Shown piece after piece: positions 1 through 9,623 of a stretch of 64,000 bases of DNA (position 1 is its first letter; the number at the start of each line of letters is the position of its first letter). Source of the DNA: CAYXDO01 sp964463485 (GTDB lineage: Bacteria; Myxococcota; Kuafuiibacteriia; Kuafuiibacteriales; Kuafuiibacteriaceae); NCBI GenBank assembly GCA_964463485.1, contig CAYXDO010000040.1:1-64000 (forward strand). Direction: 5' to 3'. The notes under the pieces are model-generated. The model saw only the letters and a program-made list of their open reading frames with translations, did not search any database and had not been told where the DNA came from. A program made the translations under genes and the position numbers.

Positions 1-136
1 GACGATCTGACGCTGACGCTGACGCAGACGATCTGACGCTGACGCTGACGATCTGACGCAGACGATCTGACGCTGACGATCCGATGCAGTCGATCTGGCG
101 CAGACGCAGACGATCTGACGCACTCTGACTCTGACT
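1..136. repeat. Short degenerate tandem repeat at window edge
   Basis: The first ~136 bases are built from the hexamers GACGCT and GACGCA and the octamer GACGATCT in irregular order, fading into CTGACT units just before the stop codon of the following minus-strand kinase gene. No reading frame here looks coding. It lies directly downstream of that gene's 3' end. Its left limit is outside the window. Confidence 0.8.
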
Positions 137-138
137 GC

Positions 139-2178
139 CTACTGAACGGCTTTGTCCACTCTGTCGAGCGCCCTCGTCGCTCTCCCTTCGTCTCCCGCTA
201 GCAGCGCGTCTCCGGCTTCCGTCAGGACCTCCCACGCCTCCGGCGCGATCGCTTTGCCCTCTCGTTTGTAGCTCTCGAGCCTTCGCTTCGTCGCCGCGAA
301 GCGCGCGCGGACGCCTTCGAGGGGGCTGGGCATGGTTACGACTTCGGCGGGGCTCGACGACCACCACACTCCCAGGCCCACGCCTGCCACGACGGCGACC
401 GCTGCGCTCACGACGATGACTGCCCAGTAGCCGAGGCGGCCGCGCTCCCTTCGAACTTCCGATAGCGAGCTCACGCCGATCGTCGCGGCCTCGTGCGGCG
501 TGGCGGCCGGACCTTCGAGGCGATCGAGCTTGGCCTGAATGTCCTCTTCCTTCCGGCGCGGAAGCGGCGTCGCGCCTGTCCTCGGCGAGGCGGCGGACGC
601 GGGAATGACCAGCGGTTCCTCCGCATCCGAGCTCGATCGCTTGCTCGGTCGCGGCTCGACGACCGGCTCGGACCGCCTCGTCGGGCGGTGGGTGTCATCG
701 TCGCCCGAACCCATGATCTGCACGAGCATCGCGTGTCGTTGCGGCGCGAGCTCGGAAACAGCGGTCGCGAGCTCTTCCTCTGGAGGCTCGCCCTCGCTGT
801 CCTCCGCCGTGCCCATGAAGCTCCTCGCGGCCTTCTCGTCGATGAAGCCAGGAAGGCGCGGCGCGATCCCTTCCGCGGTGTCGATCGAGCCGACGAAGTC
901 GCCGCGCCCTGGGAAGTCTCCGCTCGCGCTCGCGGCGCCGCCGACGCTCGGCGCACGCATCGCAGCGAAGGTCGGGAGCGCATCGAGCTCGCCGTCGATG
1001 AGCGACACGGGCCTGACTTGCTCGTCGCCGTTTCGTGATCTTTCGATCTCGAGCTCGGCGCGGAGGTTCGGGTCGGAGAAGTCGAGCTCGGTGCCCTGAG
1101 CGTCGACTTCGCTGATCTCGAGCGGAGGCGGAGGCTCGAGGCGTTGCTCGGGCCGGACCTGCGCGATCACCACGGTCCCTTCGTCTCGCGGCTTGAACGC
1201 TTTGCGATCGATCGCCTCGATCTCTTCGCGCTCGGAGAGCTCCCGGTCGCGCTCTTCGGTGAAGAGCTGCCCGAGCCACCTGCCGACGGAGGCGTGCTGC
1301 AGTCGAAGCTTCTCCTGCTGCGCGCGTGACTCGAGCTGCCGGGCCAGGAGCGCGGCGTCGTACGGGCGTTTTTTTCGGTCGGGCTCGAGCATCTTGTGAA
1401 CGATCTCGATGAACCAGAGCGGCAGGTCGGGCCGGAGATCGCCAAGCGGCCGGGGTCGCTCCGACAGCGCTTTGAACAACACCTCCGCGGTCGTGCCTTG
1501 GTGCGGCGCCAAGCCCGTCAACACACGGTACGTGACCGCGCCGAGCCCGTAGATGTCGCTGACCGGCGCAGCCTTCTCGCCCTGGATGATCTCGGGCGCG
1601 AGGTAATGGGGTGTGCCGAGGATCTCTCCGTGCCCCGTCAGATTTCGCTCTTCGGTGAGCAGTGACTTCGCCAGACCGAAATCGGCGAGCCGCGCGACTC
1701 CGTCGTAGCCGACGAGCACGTTGCCTGGCGTGACGTCGCGATGGACGAGGGCCAGCCACTTACCGTCCGCACGCGCCCCGTGCACGTACGCGAGCGCTCC
1801 CAAGACGTCGAGCAACAGCCTGATGACCACCGCGACGGGCGCCCCGAGCCTTCGCTCCCGCAGCCGATCGGCCACCACGCCCGTGTCCTTGCCCATGATG
1901 AGCTGCGAGGCGACGTAGGGCTGGCCGTCGACGGAGCCTACGTTGATGGTGCCGACGAGGTTCGGATGGTGAAGCCTCACCGCGAGCTCGGCTTCATGTC
2001 GAAAGCGCTCGGTGAAAGTCGTGACTCGGGCGACGTCGGGCCGAAGCCGCTTCACCGCGGCTACGGGATCGTCCTTCCACGGTGTGCGTGCGACGAAGAC
2101 CTCTCCCATGCCCCCGCGGCCGAGCGGCCGCACGACGATGAACGGTCCAAAGCGCTCCAGTGTGCGGAGGTCGAGCAC
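139..2178 (-). CDS. Membrane-anchored Ser/Thr protein kinase
   Basis: A 679-aa Hanks-type kinase that would phosphorylate Ser/Thr on unknown targets from the inner face of the membrane. The catalytic domain fills about residues 10-290: glycine loop GRGGMGEV (20-27), ATP-anchoring K43, HRDVTPGN with catalytic D148, and DFG at 166-168. All key residues are present, so it should be active. A low-complexity acidic linker (about 300-590) precedes one hydrophobic segment (about 592-615) and a short outer tail with no recognisable sensor domain. The start is GTG (2176-2178) and no good Shine-Dalgarno is visible. It is the last gene of a minus-strand run after the FlgT-like gene, with a gap of about 70 bp. 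Kinase assignment is firm; targets and ligand are unknown. Confidence 0.95.
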   Translation of the reverse strand: MLDLRTLERFGPFIVVRPLGRGGMGEVFVARTPWKDDPVAAVKRLRPDVARVTTFTERFRHEAELAVRLHHPNLVGTINVGSVDGQPYVASQLIMGKDTGVVADRLRERRLGAPVAVVIRLLLDVLGALAYVHGARADGKWLALVHRDVTPGNVLVGYDGVARLADFGLAKSLLTEERNLTGHGEILGTPHYLAPEIIQGEKAAPVSDIYGLGAVTYRVLTGLAPHQGTTAEVLFKALSERPRPLGDLRPDLPLWFIEIVHKMLEPDRKKRPYDAALLARQLESRAQQEKLRLQHASVGRWLGQLFTEERDRELSEREEIEAIDRKAFKPRDEGTVVIAQVRPEQRLEPPPPLEISEVDAQGTELDFSDPNLRAELEIERSRNGDEQVRPVSLIDGELDALPTFAAMRAPSVGGAASASGDFPGRGDFVGSIDTAEGIAPRLPGFIDEKAARSFMGTAEDSEGEPPEEELATAVSELAPQRHAMLVQIMGSGDDDTHRPTRRSEPVVEPRPSKRSSSDAEEPLVIPASAASPRTGATPLPRRKEEDIQAKLDRLEGPAATPHEAATIGVSSLSEVRRERGRLGYWAVIVVSAAVAVVAGVGLGVWWSSSPAEVVTMPSPLEGVRARFAATKRRLESYKREGKAIAPEAWEVLTEAGDALLAGDEGRATRALDRVDKAVQ

Positions 2179-2251
2179 GGAGGGAGCGCGAGCTTACCTC
2201 AACTCCCGAGCCTTCGCGGCATCAGGATTCGCGGCATCAGGATTCGCGCCC

Positions 2252-3394
2252 TCACGTCTTCCCTTTGCTTACGACGATTCGGTCCTTCGAAAGGTCCTGC
2301 ACCCGAATCCCTTCCGCCTCGAACTTGCCCTCGATGAGGCGAGCCAGCTCGGTCGCCTTCCCTCGGATGCGGGCGACCAACACGATTTTCCCTTTGCCCC
2401 TGCTGCGCTCCTCCAGGCCCTCCACGACACCCGACTCCTCGCGCAAAAACCGATCGACCTTCGCGAAGGTCGCAGTGTCCAACCCGCGAACCTCGATCTC
2501 CAACTGACCCACCGCTGAAGCCGCTCCCCACCCTTTGGCGATGGCTTCCTCGAGCTTCGGCGCGACCCGCGAGAGCAGCGCCTTTATCGCCGTTCGTCCA
2601 CCCTGATTCGCATCGATGTGAGGCGCGACCGCCGAGTCGTCCGCGGCTCCGAGGATCTCGCCGGTGCTCACGTTCAACACGCGAAGCGTTCCGACCGCGT
2701 GGAACGAGCGCATCTTCACCCCTTCCATCACCGGCCCGGCGTCCGTGACCGTCACCTTGCCCACGACCGCGATGTCCGCGTCCGCCGTGCGCGCAAGGCT
2801 CAACACGGTCTCAGAAGACAGCTCCGGCCGCTTCATCGCTGCGCCGACCTTGATCTTCCCCTTGAGAACGCTCGGCTCGATGAACTTGAAGCCCTTCGGA
2901 GTCCACGCCTCGATCAGCCCGTTCATCGTGATGTCCATCTCCGAGACGAACGCGCTGCTACCCCACCAGTAAGAATAATTTTGTGCTCCAACGTTTTGCT
3001 CGGCTACCAACACCACCACGCGTGGCTTCGGCCGGGTCAACTCGTCGAGCGCGCTCGCGATCGCCGACTTGTCGACGACCGCGCGGACCTTGACGAGGTA
3101 GCTCTCACCATCCTTGAGCTCCGACAAGACCTCGAGCTTCTTCACGAGCTGCGACGCTCTCGATAGCACTCGCTCTTCGATCGCCCGTGGATCGACGATG
3201 GCTGCGCTCGCCTTCATTTTTTCGCCGACGAGCTGCTCGATCGCGGCCCTCTGCGCAGCGCCCACAGCGGCGTTCCTCGCAAGCGCCAGGTCGGATCCGG
3301 CGGGAGCGCTTCCCTGGACCTCGACGGTCACATCTTCGGCGAACGCGGGCGCAGCGACCAGGCAGACGAGTCCGGCGATCGCGACGGATCTCAT
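2252..3394 (-). CDS. FlgT-like envelope protein
   Basis: A 380-aa exported protein. An N-terminal signal peptide (about residues 1-19, ending APAFA) is followed by a domain in which AR..A...A...A-type helices (about 38-60) recall the N-terminal domain of the flagellar assembly protein FlgT and of LPP20-type proteins. The centre (about 125-270, including ADADIAVVGKV) resembles TolB-N/FlgT-M folds, and the C-terminus resembles a short FlgT-C. Its length matches FlgT of Vibrio (about 380 aa, from memory). The start ATG overlaps the stop of the upstream LPP20/FlgP-like gene as ATGA, so translation is probably coupled. FlgT and FlgP partner in the Vibrio H-ring, but no other flagellar gene is in this window, so an envelope role without a flagellum is equally possible. 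Confidence 0.7.
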   Translation of the reverse strand: MRSVAIAGLVCLVAAPAFAEDVTVEVQGSAPAGSDLALARNAAVGAAQRAAIEQLVGEKMKASAAIVDPRAIEERVLSRASQLVKKLEVLSELKDGESYLVKVRAVVDKSAIASALDELTRPKPRVVVLVAEQNVGAQNYSYWWGSSAFVSEMDITMNGLIEAWTPKGFKFIEPSVLKGKIKVGAAMKRPELSSETVLSLARTADADIAVVGKVTVTDAGPVMEGVKMRSFHAVGTLRVLNVSTGEILGAADDSAVAPHIDANQGGRTAIKALLSRVAPKLEEAIAKGWGAASAVGQLEIEVRGLDTATFAKVDRFLREESGVVEGLEERSRGKGKIVLVARIRGKATELARLIEGKFEAEGIRVQDLSKDRIVVSKGKT

Positions 3395-4347
3395 TTGCCC
3401 ACCACGACCGCGACCCGGCCCTCGGACAGGTACGTACGGTTGGCCGCTTCGATCTTGGCCGCGTCCTCCGGGGCGATGGACACATCGGCCGAACCGACGA
3501 TCGGCGTCCCCTTCACCACCAGGGGTGCGGTGCCCACGCGCTGGCTAGCTTTGGCGTCGTCTTCGGTCTTGAAGAAGGCCACCGAGCCGTGTTTGCGAAG
3601 GAACTTCGTCTTCACCGCTTCCTGCGCGTAGACGACCTTTTCGCCCGCGAGGAGACGGGGCGCGATCGCGAACGCAGGCGCCACGCCGCTCACATCGATG
3701 ATGAGGCCCGAGTACTTTTTCTCGCCCGCTTCTTCGAGCGCTTGATAGTCCTTCGGCGGCGCGATGGCGTAGGAGAGCGCGCCGTCGAGCGGGCACTCGA
3801 TCTCCACGTCCACGCCGCCATCCGAGAAATAGCGCGTGTCCACGGCCTTGCACGACTGAACGATCCCCTCGACTTGACCCCGAACCAGCGATTGTCCAAG
3901 GCGCCCGCCCGCAAGCTCGCGATCCGTCACCCGGATCCCCTTGAGCGCTTCAATCACATTTCGATAGGCAGCCAGCTTCGCCGCGCGCTCCGCATTCAGC
4001 CGAATCGCCGCCACGTTGGGCAGCTTGGCGTTGGGAGCGCCGCTTCCCGTGATCCGAAGAACCTTGGACGACCAGTCCACTTGACCATGGCTGAGCTTTT
4101 CCACCACCGGCTCGGCGACAGCTTGTCCGGCGGGCTTCGTTTCGGGCTTGGCAGGAGCCGCCGGAGTCGCCGGAGCCCCCGGCGCCGCCGCAGGCGCGGC
4201 CCCGCCGGGGGCTGCCGGCGCGGGCGCAGCCCCTCCCGGCGCCGGTTCGGCGGGTTTGGCCGGCTCTTGGGCGAGTCCGACACTCGAGCAAGCAAGCGCG
4301 ATCGCCGCGGCCGCGTTCCTCGACGAGATGAGAAAGAAGCGCGTCAT
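3391..4347 (-). CDS. LPP20/FlgP-like exported protein
   Basis: A 318-aa protein. The start chosen is the ATG at 4345-4347 because GGAGG lies five bases upstream; the reading frame extends further upstream without support. A hydrophobic signal segment (about residues 4-26) contains ALAC, which could be a weak lipobox. A Pro/Ala-rich linker (about 29-75) is followed by a conserved block with AERAAKLAAYRNVIEALKG and RVTD, characteristic of the LPP20/FlgP family (which also includes Helicobacter LPP20). It sits upstream of, and overlaps by ATGA, the FlgT-like gene, matching the flgP-flgT association known in Vibrio. It is probably a periplasmic or outer-membrane-associated protein; the pairing is what supports the functional guess. 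Confidence 0.7.
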   Translation of the reverse strand: MTRFFLISSRNAAAAIALACSSVGLAQEPAKPAEPAPGGAAPAPAAPGGAAPAAAPGAPATPAAPAKPETKPAGQAVAEPVVEKLSHGQVDWSSKVLRITGSGAPNAKLPNVAAIRLNAERAAKLAAYRNVIEALKGIRVTDRELAGGRLGQSLVRGQVEGIVQSCKAVDTRYFSDGGVDVEIECPLDGALSYAIAPPKDYQALEEAGEKKYSGLIIDVSGVAPAFAIAPRLLAGEKVVYAQEAVKTKFLRKHGSVAFFKTEDDAKASQRVGTAPLVVKGTPIVGSADVSIAPEDAAKIEAANRTYLSEGRVAVVVGK

Positions 4348-4580
4348 TCGTCCTCCGTAACACAGATCCGAATACGGGTCCCGAGGGTGCACGAACACTC
4401 GTTGAGCCACGACCCTTCGACGTGGCTTCTCCTGCTTCCATTCAAGAAGCACCAGCCACCAGAAGTCGCCGCAGATCTTCGTCCCGGGCCGCTGAGAGGG
4501 CATCGTCTCACGGCGCGAAGCACACGAATTTCGCCGCCCAGTTGACGTCGACCTCGGCCCCGCACCATGTTGGACGCGCG

Positions 4581-6365
4581 ATGACGGTTTTCCTCCAGGA
4601 CCGAGCAGGCGCTCCGATCGGGCCAATCTCCCAGCGCGCCTTCGAAGCGCTCGCCGCCGCACGGATCATCGACGAGTCGACGCCGGTCTCCAAAGACGGC
4701 GCTTCGTTCCTCCCGATGGGCCAGTACCCAGACCTCAAGCGACGCACGCTCGAGGTCATGAAGGCGCTCATGGACGAAGTCGATCCATGGGAAGGCAGCA
4801 AGCCCGCGGCACCGCCACCCGCCCCGCCCGCAGCCACGCCCACGCCTCCGCCCGCGGCCGCCCCGCGTCCTCGAGCGAACTCATCGTTCGAGGCGGTGAG
4901 CGAGCAGACGGAAGGCTCCGCAGAGACCGCGAGCGTGTTGCGCGCCATCTTCACCCGCGCGGCGGCCCGATCGAAGGGCCAGCTGATCATCGCCTCACCA
5001 GACGGTCAGCTCGACCTGCGATTCATCGACGGAAAAATCGTCGTCTTCGACACCAACGTTCCCTACCTGGGTTTGGGTCCGTACTTGATCTTTGCCAAAG
5101 TCTGCGACGCCGCCACGATCGCCAAGGGGACGGAGCGCGCGGCGTCGATGGGCGGCGACCTCGGCGGAGCGCTCGTGAGTATGGGTCTGCTCCCGCCGCA
5201 CACCTTCATGGAACAGCTCCCGAAGTGGGTGCGACAAGCCGTGGTCGGCGCGCTCGGTTGGAACAACTTCACCGCCACGTTCACCGAAATCCCAGACATG
5301 CCGCCCCCCCCCATCCCGCTCGGCCTCGACCGATTTCGCGTCTTTTCGGAGATCCTCGAGCGCATCGATCGACCGATCCTCGAGGCCTGGGTCGAAAAAC
5401 GAAAAGCCGTACCCCTCATTCGATCCGGCGTGGAGGGTGCGGCCCTCGAAGATCTCGGGCTCGATCCCAAAACCTTCCGCGTCGCCAAGTCGATCGACGG
5501 AACGAAGACCGCCGATGAAATCATCAAAGCGGCCGGAACCAAACTCGACCAACAGCTCGCCGCCCTGCGAGCGATTTACTTCACGACGCAAGTCGGAGTC
5601 GCCGTGTTCGGCGAAGACCAACGCACTCCGGACGAACAAAGACAGGTCAAGAAGCTCGAGGAGCTCTTCCTCAAACTCGAAAAACAGAATCACTTCGAAA
5701 TCCTGGGCGTCACTTCCAAGTCCAAGGACGACGAGGTTGGCGCCAAGTACAAAGAATTCGCAAAGCGCTACCACCCCGACATGCTCCGCGAAGGATCACT
5801 CCCCGAGCTCGTCGACATTCGGTCGAAGCTCTTCGACCTCTACCGAAAATGTTACGACAACCTGAAGGACGAAAAAAAACGGGAGTCCTACCAGCAAATC
5901 ATCGACAAAGGCTACGATCCGACCATGGACGAGCAACAGATCGTCCGCAACGTGCTCCAGGCCGAGGTCGAGTTCAAGAAGGCCGAAGCGCTCATGCGCA
6001 TGCGCAAGTATCAGGAAGCGCTCGACACGCTGATCGCCGCCGAAAAGCTCAAACCCGACGACGGCGAGATCAAAATCTATCGGGAGTATCTGAAGGTCAT
6101 GACGGACAAGACGCCGTCGAGCCCTCGAACTCAGCTGGCGATCGAGGAGATCAGGACCCTCCTCAAGGCCAACCCAAAGCTCGTGATGGGCTTCATCTTT
6201 CTGGGCCGACTCTACAAGCTCGACGAACAACCCGGCAAGGCCGCCAAGGCCTGGAAGGTCGTGCTCGAGATGGATCCGAAAAACAACGAAGCGACCTCCG
6301 AGCTTCGCCTTTCGCGTATGCGTGAGGAAAAGGACAAGGGCAAGAAAGGGATCTTCGGGCGATGA
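4581..6365 (+). CDS. J-domain protein with TPR repeats
   Basis: A 594-aa cytoplasmic protein. I chose ATG 4581 because MTVFLQDRAG begins a GYF_2-like N-terminal domain (about 1-65) and the sequence upstream looks non-coding. A Pro/Ala linker follows, then a DUF4388-like domain (about 95-270). A DnaJ J domain lies at about 368-435, with the HPD signature in YHPDML, which implies stimulation of a DnaK/Hsp70 ATPase. Two or three TPRs (about 455-585) would bind partner proteins. There are no CXXCXGXG zinc repeats, so it is not a classical DnaJ. The stop overlaps the next start as ATGA, coupling it to the YhbY gene. This architecture is common in Myxococcota; the client is unknown. Confidence 0.85.
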   Translation: MTVFLQDRAGAPIGPISQRAFEALAAARIIDESTPVSKDGASFLPMGQYPDLKRRTLEVMKALMDEVDPWEGSKPAAPPPAPPAATPTPPPAAAPRPRANSSFEAVSEQTEGSAETASVLRAIFTRAAARSKGQLIIASPDGQLDLRFIDGKIVVFDTNVPYLGLGPYLIFAKVCDAATIAKGTERAASMGGDLGGALVSMGLLPPHTFMEQLPKWVRQAVVGALGWNNFTATFTEIPDMPPPPIPLGLDRFRVFSEILERIDRPILEAWVEKRKAVPLIRSGVEGAALEDLGLDPKTFRVAKSIDGTKTADEIIKAAGTKLDQQLAALRAIYFTTQVGVAVFGEDQRTPDEQRQVKKLEELFLKLEKQNHFEILGVTSKSKDDEVGAKYKEFAKRYHPDMLREGSLPELVDIRSKLFDLYRKCYDNLKDEKKRESYQQIIDKGYDPTMDEQQIVRNVLQAEVEFKKAEALMRMRKYQEALDTLIAAEKLKPDDGEIKIYREYLKVMTDKTPSSPRTQLAIEEIRTLLKANPKLVMGFIFLGRLYKLDEQPGKAAKAWKVVLEMDPKNNEATSELRLSRMREEKDKGKKGIFGR

Positions 6366-6775
6366 CCACACCCGAAGAAGTGGTCCCTGCGACCCTGAGC
6401 GGGCGCGAGGTTCGATACCTAAGAGGGCTCGGCCAAGCGCTCGACCCGGTCGTCTCCATCGGCGCCAACGGACTCTCGGACGCGGTCGTGGCGCAGATCG
6501 ACGGAGCTCTCGACCACCACGAGCTCATCAAGGTTCGTGTGGGCCGCGCGGCTCACGAGGACAAGGACGACATCGACGGCGAGATCGCCTCGAGAGTCGG
6601 CTGCCTCCGCGTCCAGCGCATCGGTCACGTCCTGCTCCTGTTCCGAAAACAAGGAGATCTCGAGAAACGGAGAGTGTGGCTGCCCGGCGAAAAGAGGCCC
6701 GAGTCAGCTGCCAAAAAACCTACCCGCCGAGCGCAGAGCTCCGAGAAAAAGGTCCGCCCAAGAAGCCGCGGCTGA
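6362..6775 (+). CDS. yhbY: YhbY-family RNA-binding protein
   Basis: A 137-aa protein with a CRM (CRS1-YhbY) domain in residues about 15-105: LRGLGQALDPVVSIGANGLSD, then HELIKVRVG. YhbY proteins associate with precursor large ribosomal subunits, so a ribosome-assembly role is likely. E. coli YhbY is about 97 aa; here an extra C-terminal basic tail (about 105-137, rich in K/R/P) probably adds non-specific RNA contact. It overlaps the J-domain gene by ATGA, suggesting co-translation of a chaperone-type protein and a ribosome-maturation factor. Confidence 0.9.
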   Translation: MTTPEEVVPATLSGREVRYLRGLGQALDPVVSIGANGLSDAVVAQIDGALDHHELIKVRVGRAAHEDKDDIDGEIASRVGCLRVQRIGHVLLLFRKQGDLEKRRVWLPGEKRPESAAKKPTRRAQSSEKKVRPRSRG

Positions 6776-6785
6776 CCCTCGAGAC

Positions 6786-9581
6786 ATGCGCCGCCCTCCG
6801 CAGCTCCTCGGTCTCGCCGTCGCCCTGATTGTCGCACTCAGCTCGGCCCCGGCTCTCGCGGACGCCCGCGCCAAGGCCCGGCGCCACTTCGCGGAGGCCA
6901 TGAGGCTCCTCGGCGAAAAACAATTCGACGCGGCGATCTCCGAGTTCGAACGTGCCAACGAAGCCATCCCTCACCCCGACGTAGTCTACAACCTCGCCCG
7001 CGCCTGCGAGAGCGCCGGCCGCTTCGAGGAAGCGATCCACTGGCTCGACGTGTATCTCACCCAGAGCCCCCGCGACGTGGAGCAAGTCAAATCGGAGCGA
7101 GCGCGCCTCGCCGCCAAGATCACTCCCCCCTCGACAGTCTCCGACCCAGCGCCGCGGGCCTCCCTCGACGACGCCAAGCTCACCGAGCCCGAGCTCGTCC
7201 GACGAGCCGCTGACGAGGTCCGACCCACCTCCCCTCGCGCCGCAGACCAACTCGAAGCGCTCGCCGACAAGCTCGCCAAGGCAGACGCGGAGCGGACGTC
7301 CCAAACGAGCCCAAAGACGGCGCCCGAGAAGAAAGGACTCCCCGAGGAAAAGAGGCCCAAACCCAAACCCTCCCCCGTCCTCGTCGGCCCCTCGGACTCA
7401 CTCCGAGCCCGCCCCGTCGAGTCCCCCCCGCGCTCCGAAGCCGCGCCGCTCCGAGAGATCGAAGACTACGAGGAGCGCGAGGTCGTCGCCGCCGCTTCCC
7501 GTCGCGCCTCGAGCCCCAAAGACGCCCCCGCGGCCGTCTGGGTGATTACGGCGCTCGAAATCAGACGCCGCGGCTACGAGTCCGTCGCCGAAGCCCTCGA
7601 GCACGTCGCCGGGCTCCATCTCATCGACGACCACGTCTTCGTCGATCTCGGCGTCCGCGGCGTTCACGCGGGCTTGCGCGGCCAGTCCCGAATCATCCGA
7701 GTGCTCATCGACGGTCAGCCGGTGGCCTTTCGCCCCACGAGCGGCAACTTCCTGGGACCGGAGATGATCCCGATCCGCGCGGTCGAACGCATCGAGCTGA
7801 TCCGAGGCCCCGCCTCCGCGCTTTACGGCGCCAACGCTTTCCTCGGAGTGCTGGCGATCGTCACCAAGCGCGGAGGTGACCTGCGCGGCGCGAGCTTGAG
7901 CACCCGAGTCGGTTTCGAGACCGCGAGTGAGTCTCCCCCGGACGGAGCTCAGGCGGGCCCCTCGGCGTCCGGAGACTTCGTCGTCGGAACTCAGTCCGGC
8001 CGCACCTCGTTCCTCCTCGCGGGATCCCAGGGACGCCTCGATCGCTCGGGGCTCCGCGCACCGGAGTCTTCCGCGCTCTTCGAGCGGCTGATCCTCGACC
8101 GCGGAGGCTTCAGCCAGAACGACGTCAGCCGCCCGCGTTCGCTCTTCGGATCACTCTCTTACGATCTGCGAGAAGCCGGTCAGTTGACACTCACGGCAGG
8201 GCTCCAAGAGCTCGACAGCCGCGCCGAATGGCTCGACTTCGGCGCGCTGACCCACGACGCCCGCGTCCACCTCCGCAGCACCTGGGCGAGGCTCGCCTAC
8301 GACGGCTCGATCACCCCCCGCTTCGGACTCTCCGCCTTCCTGTCGATTCAGGACGGACAGACCGGGCCCAACTATCAATTCAGGCCGCTCCGGATCGGGG
8401 CTTCCACCCCCGACTCAGCCACTCACCTCGTTCCTGCCATCGACAGCTCCGCCGTCTTGGCCGGAGCGGAAGCGCGTCTCGACGCCACCGATCGACTCAG
8501 CCTGCGAATCGGAGCCGACTTCGACCTCGACCGCGAAGCCTCCGAGGAGACCTCCGTAGTCTTCGATCAGGTCGTCGGAAACCGCCGCCCAGGAGACATC
8601 GTGCCGGCCTCCCCGTCGACCGGATCGCGGATCCAAAAGCTCGAAAACGTAGGTGCGTACTCGCAGATTTCGGCCAGACCCACCCCCGCCGTCGATCTGA
8701 TCGGTGGCGTTCGCTTCGACTATCACAACGTCTACAAGGCCTCGATCAACGGGCGCGTCGGGAGTGTTTTTCGCTTGGGCGACAACTTCTATGCAAAGGC
8801 GCTCTACGGGAGCTCCTTCCGAGTACCCGCGCCAGACCAGCTCGTCCACGAGGAGGCCTACACCGGAGACATCATCGGCTGCGAAAACTACGCCCCCTGC
8901 AGCTCCATCGGCCTCGAACCTCAGCGAGCTCACACTGGAGAAATCATCCTCGGCATCGCGCTGCCCGACTCCATTTCGGCACAACTTACCGGCTTCGTGA
9001 CCTACGTGAGCGATCTGATCCTCAGCTTTCCGAACACGGGTGAGTTTATCGTGACGGGCAACGCCGGAGCCTACTCATCGTCGGGGTTCGAGCTCGAAGC
9101 GAGCGGACTCCTCGTGCGCTCGAACGCGCTCACGATCAAAGGCCACGGCAGCTTGGCCCTAGCGTCCACATCCGCCGATATCCCCGAGAGTCAGTTCGAT
9201 CCCCCCGAAGCGATCCGAGCAGAATTCCGGGATGTCTCACTCTACCCACCGATCACGGCGAGCGGAGGAGTCTCTGTGGAGGTCCCCATGGCCCACGTGG
9301 CAGTGTATGGCGAGGGACGGTACGTAGGGCCGAGGAGAGCCTCGGGCTCGAACCTCGCGCTGGCCGCGGCAAAGTATGAAGACGAGCAACTCCCTGGCTA
9401 TTTCGAGCTCGACCTCAACCTCTCGAGCCGCGACCTTTTTCTCTTTGGCGATCGCGAGACCGAGCTCTCGCTGAGAGTCAACGACGTCTTCCACTCACCC
9501 CACGCGGAAGGCGGGCACCGAGGGTGGGACGTGCCGGCGCTCGGCAGGATGGTCTTTTTTCGGGTGCTGCAGGAAATATGA
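6786..9581 (+). CDS. TonB-dependent receptor with N-terminal TPR region
   Basis: A 931-aa outer-membrane transporter. ATG 6786 is chosen because it opens a clear signal peptide (residues about 1-23, ending APALA). Residues about 25-95 form two TPR-like helices pairs (ARRHFAEAMRLLGEKQFDAA..., then ACESAGRFEEAIHWL), followed by a charged Pro/Lys linker to about 240. The plug domain runs from about 245 to 360 (VITALEIRRRGYESVAEAL, then ERIELIRGPASALYGANAFLG), and the rest is a 22-strand-type beta-barrel with aromatic strands to the C-terminus. The substrate cannot be read from the sequence; no siderophore, B12 or sugar genes adjoin it. The periplasmic TPR head in place of a simple TonB box is unusual. 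It starts 10 bp after yhbY. Confidence 0.92.
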   Translation: MRRPPQLLGLAVALIVALSSAPALADARAKARRHFAEAMRLLGEKQFDAAISEFERANEAIPHPDVVYNLARACESAGRFEEAIHWLDVYLTQSPRDVEQVKSERARLAAKITPPSTVSDPAPRASLDDAKLTEPELVRRAADEVRPTSPRAADQLEALADKLAKADAERTSQTSPKTAPEKKGLPEEKRPKPKPSPVLVGPSDSLRARPVESPPRSEAAPLREIEDYEEREVVAAASRRASSPKDAPAAVWVITALEIRRRGYESVAEALEHVAGLHLIDDHVFVDLGVRGVHAGLRGQSRIIRVLIDGQPVAFRPTSGNFLGPEMIPIRAVERIELIRGPASALYGANAFLGVLAIVTKRGGDLRGASLSTRVGFETASESPPDGAQAGPSASGDFVVGTQSGRTSFLLAGSQGRLDRSGLRAPESSALFERLILDRGGFSQNDVSRPRSLFGSLSYDLREAGQLTLTAGLQELDSRAEWLDFGALTHDARVHLRSTWARLAYDGSITPRFGLSAFLSIQDGQTGPNYQFRPLRIGASTPDSATHLVPAIDSSAVLAGAEARLDATDRLSLRIGADFDLDREASEETSVVFDQVVGNRRPGDIVPASPSTGSRIQKLENVGAYSQISARPTPAVDLIGGVRFDYHNVYKASINGRVGSVFRLGDNFYAKALYGSSFRVPAPDQLVHEEAYTGDIIGCENYAPCSSIGLEPQRAHTGEIILGIALPDSISAQLTGFVTYVSDLILSFPNTGEFIVTGNAGAYSSSGFELEASGLLVRSNALTIKGHGSLALASTSADIPESQFDPPEAIRAEFRDVSLYPPITASGGVSVEVPMAHVAVYGEGRYVGPRRASGSNLALAAAKYEDEQLPGYFELDLNLSSRDLFLFGDRETELSLRVNDVFHSPHAEGGHRGWDVPALGRMVFFRVLQEI

Positions 9582-9623
9582 GATGGTTGGCACGAGGCAC
9601 ACTCACGAGTCGCTCGAGAAGAC

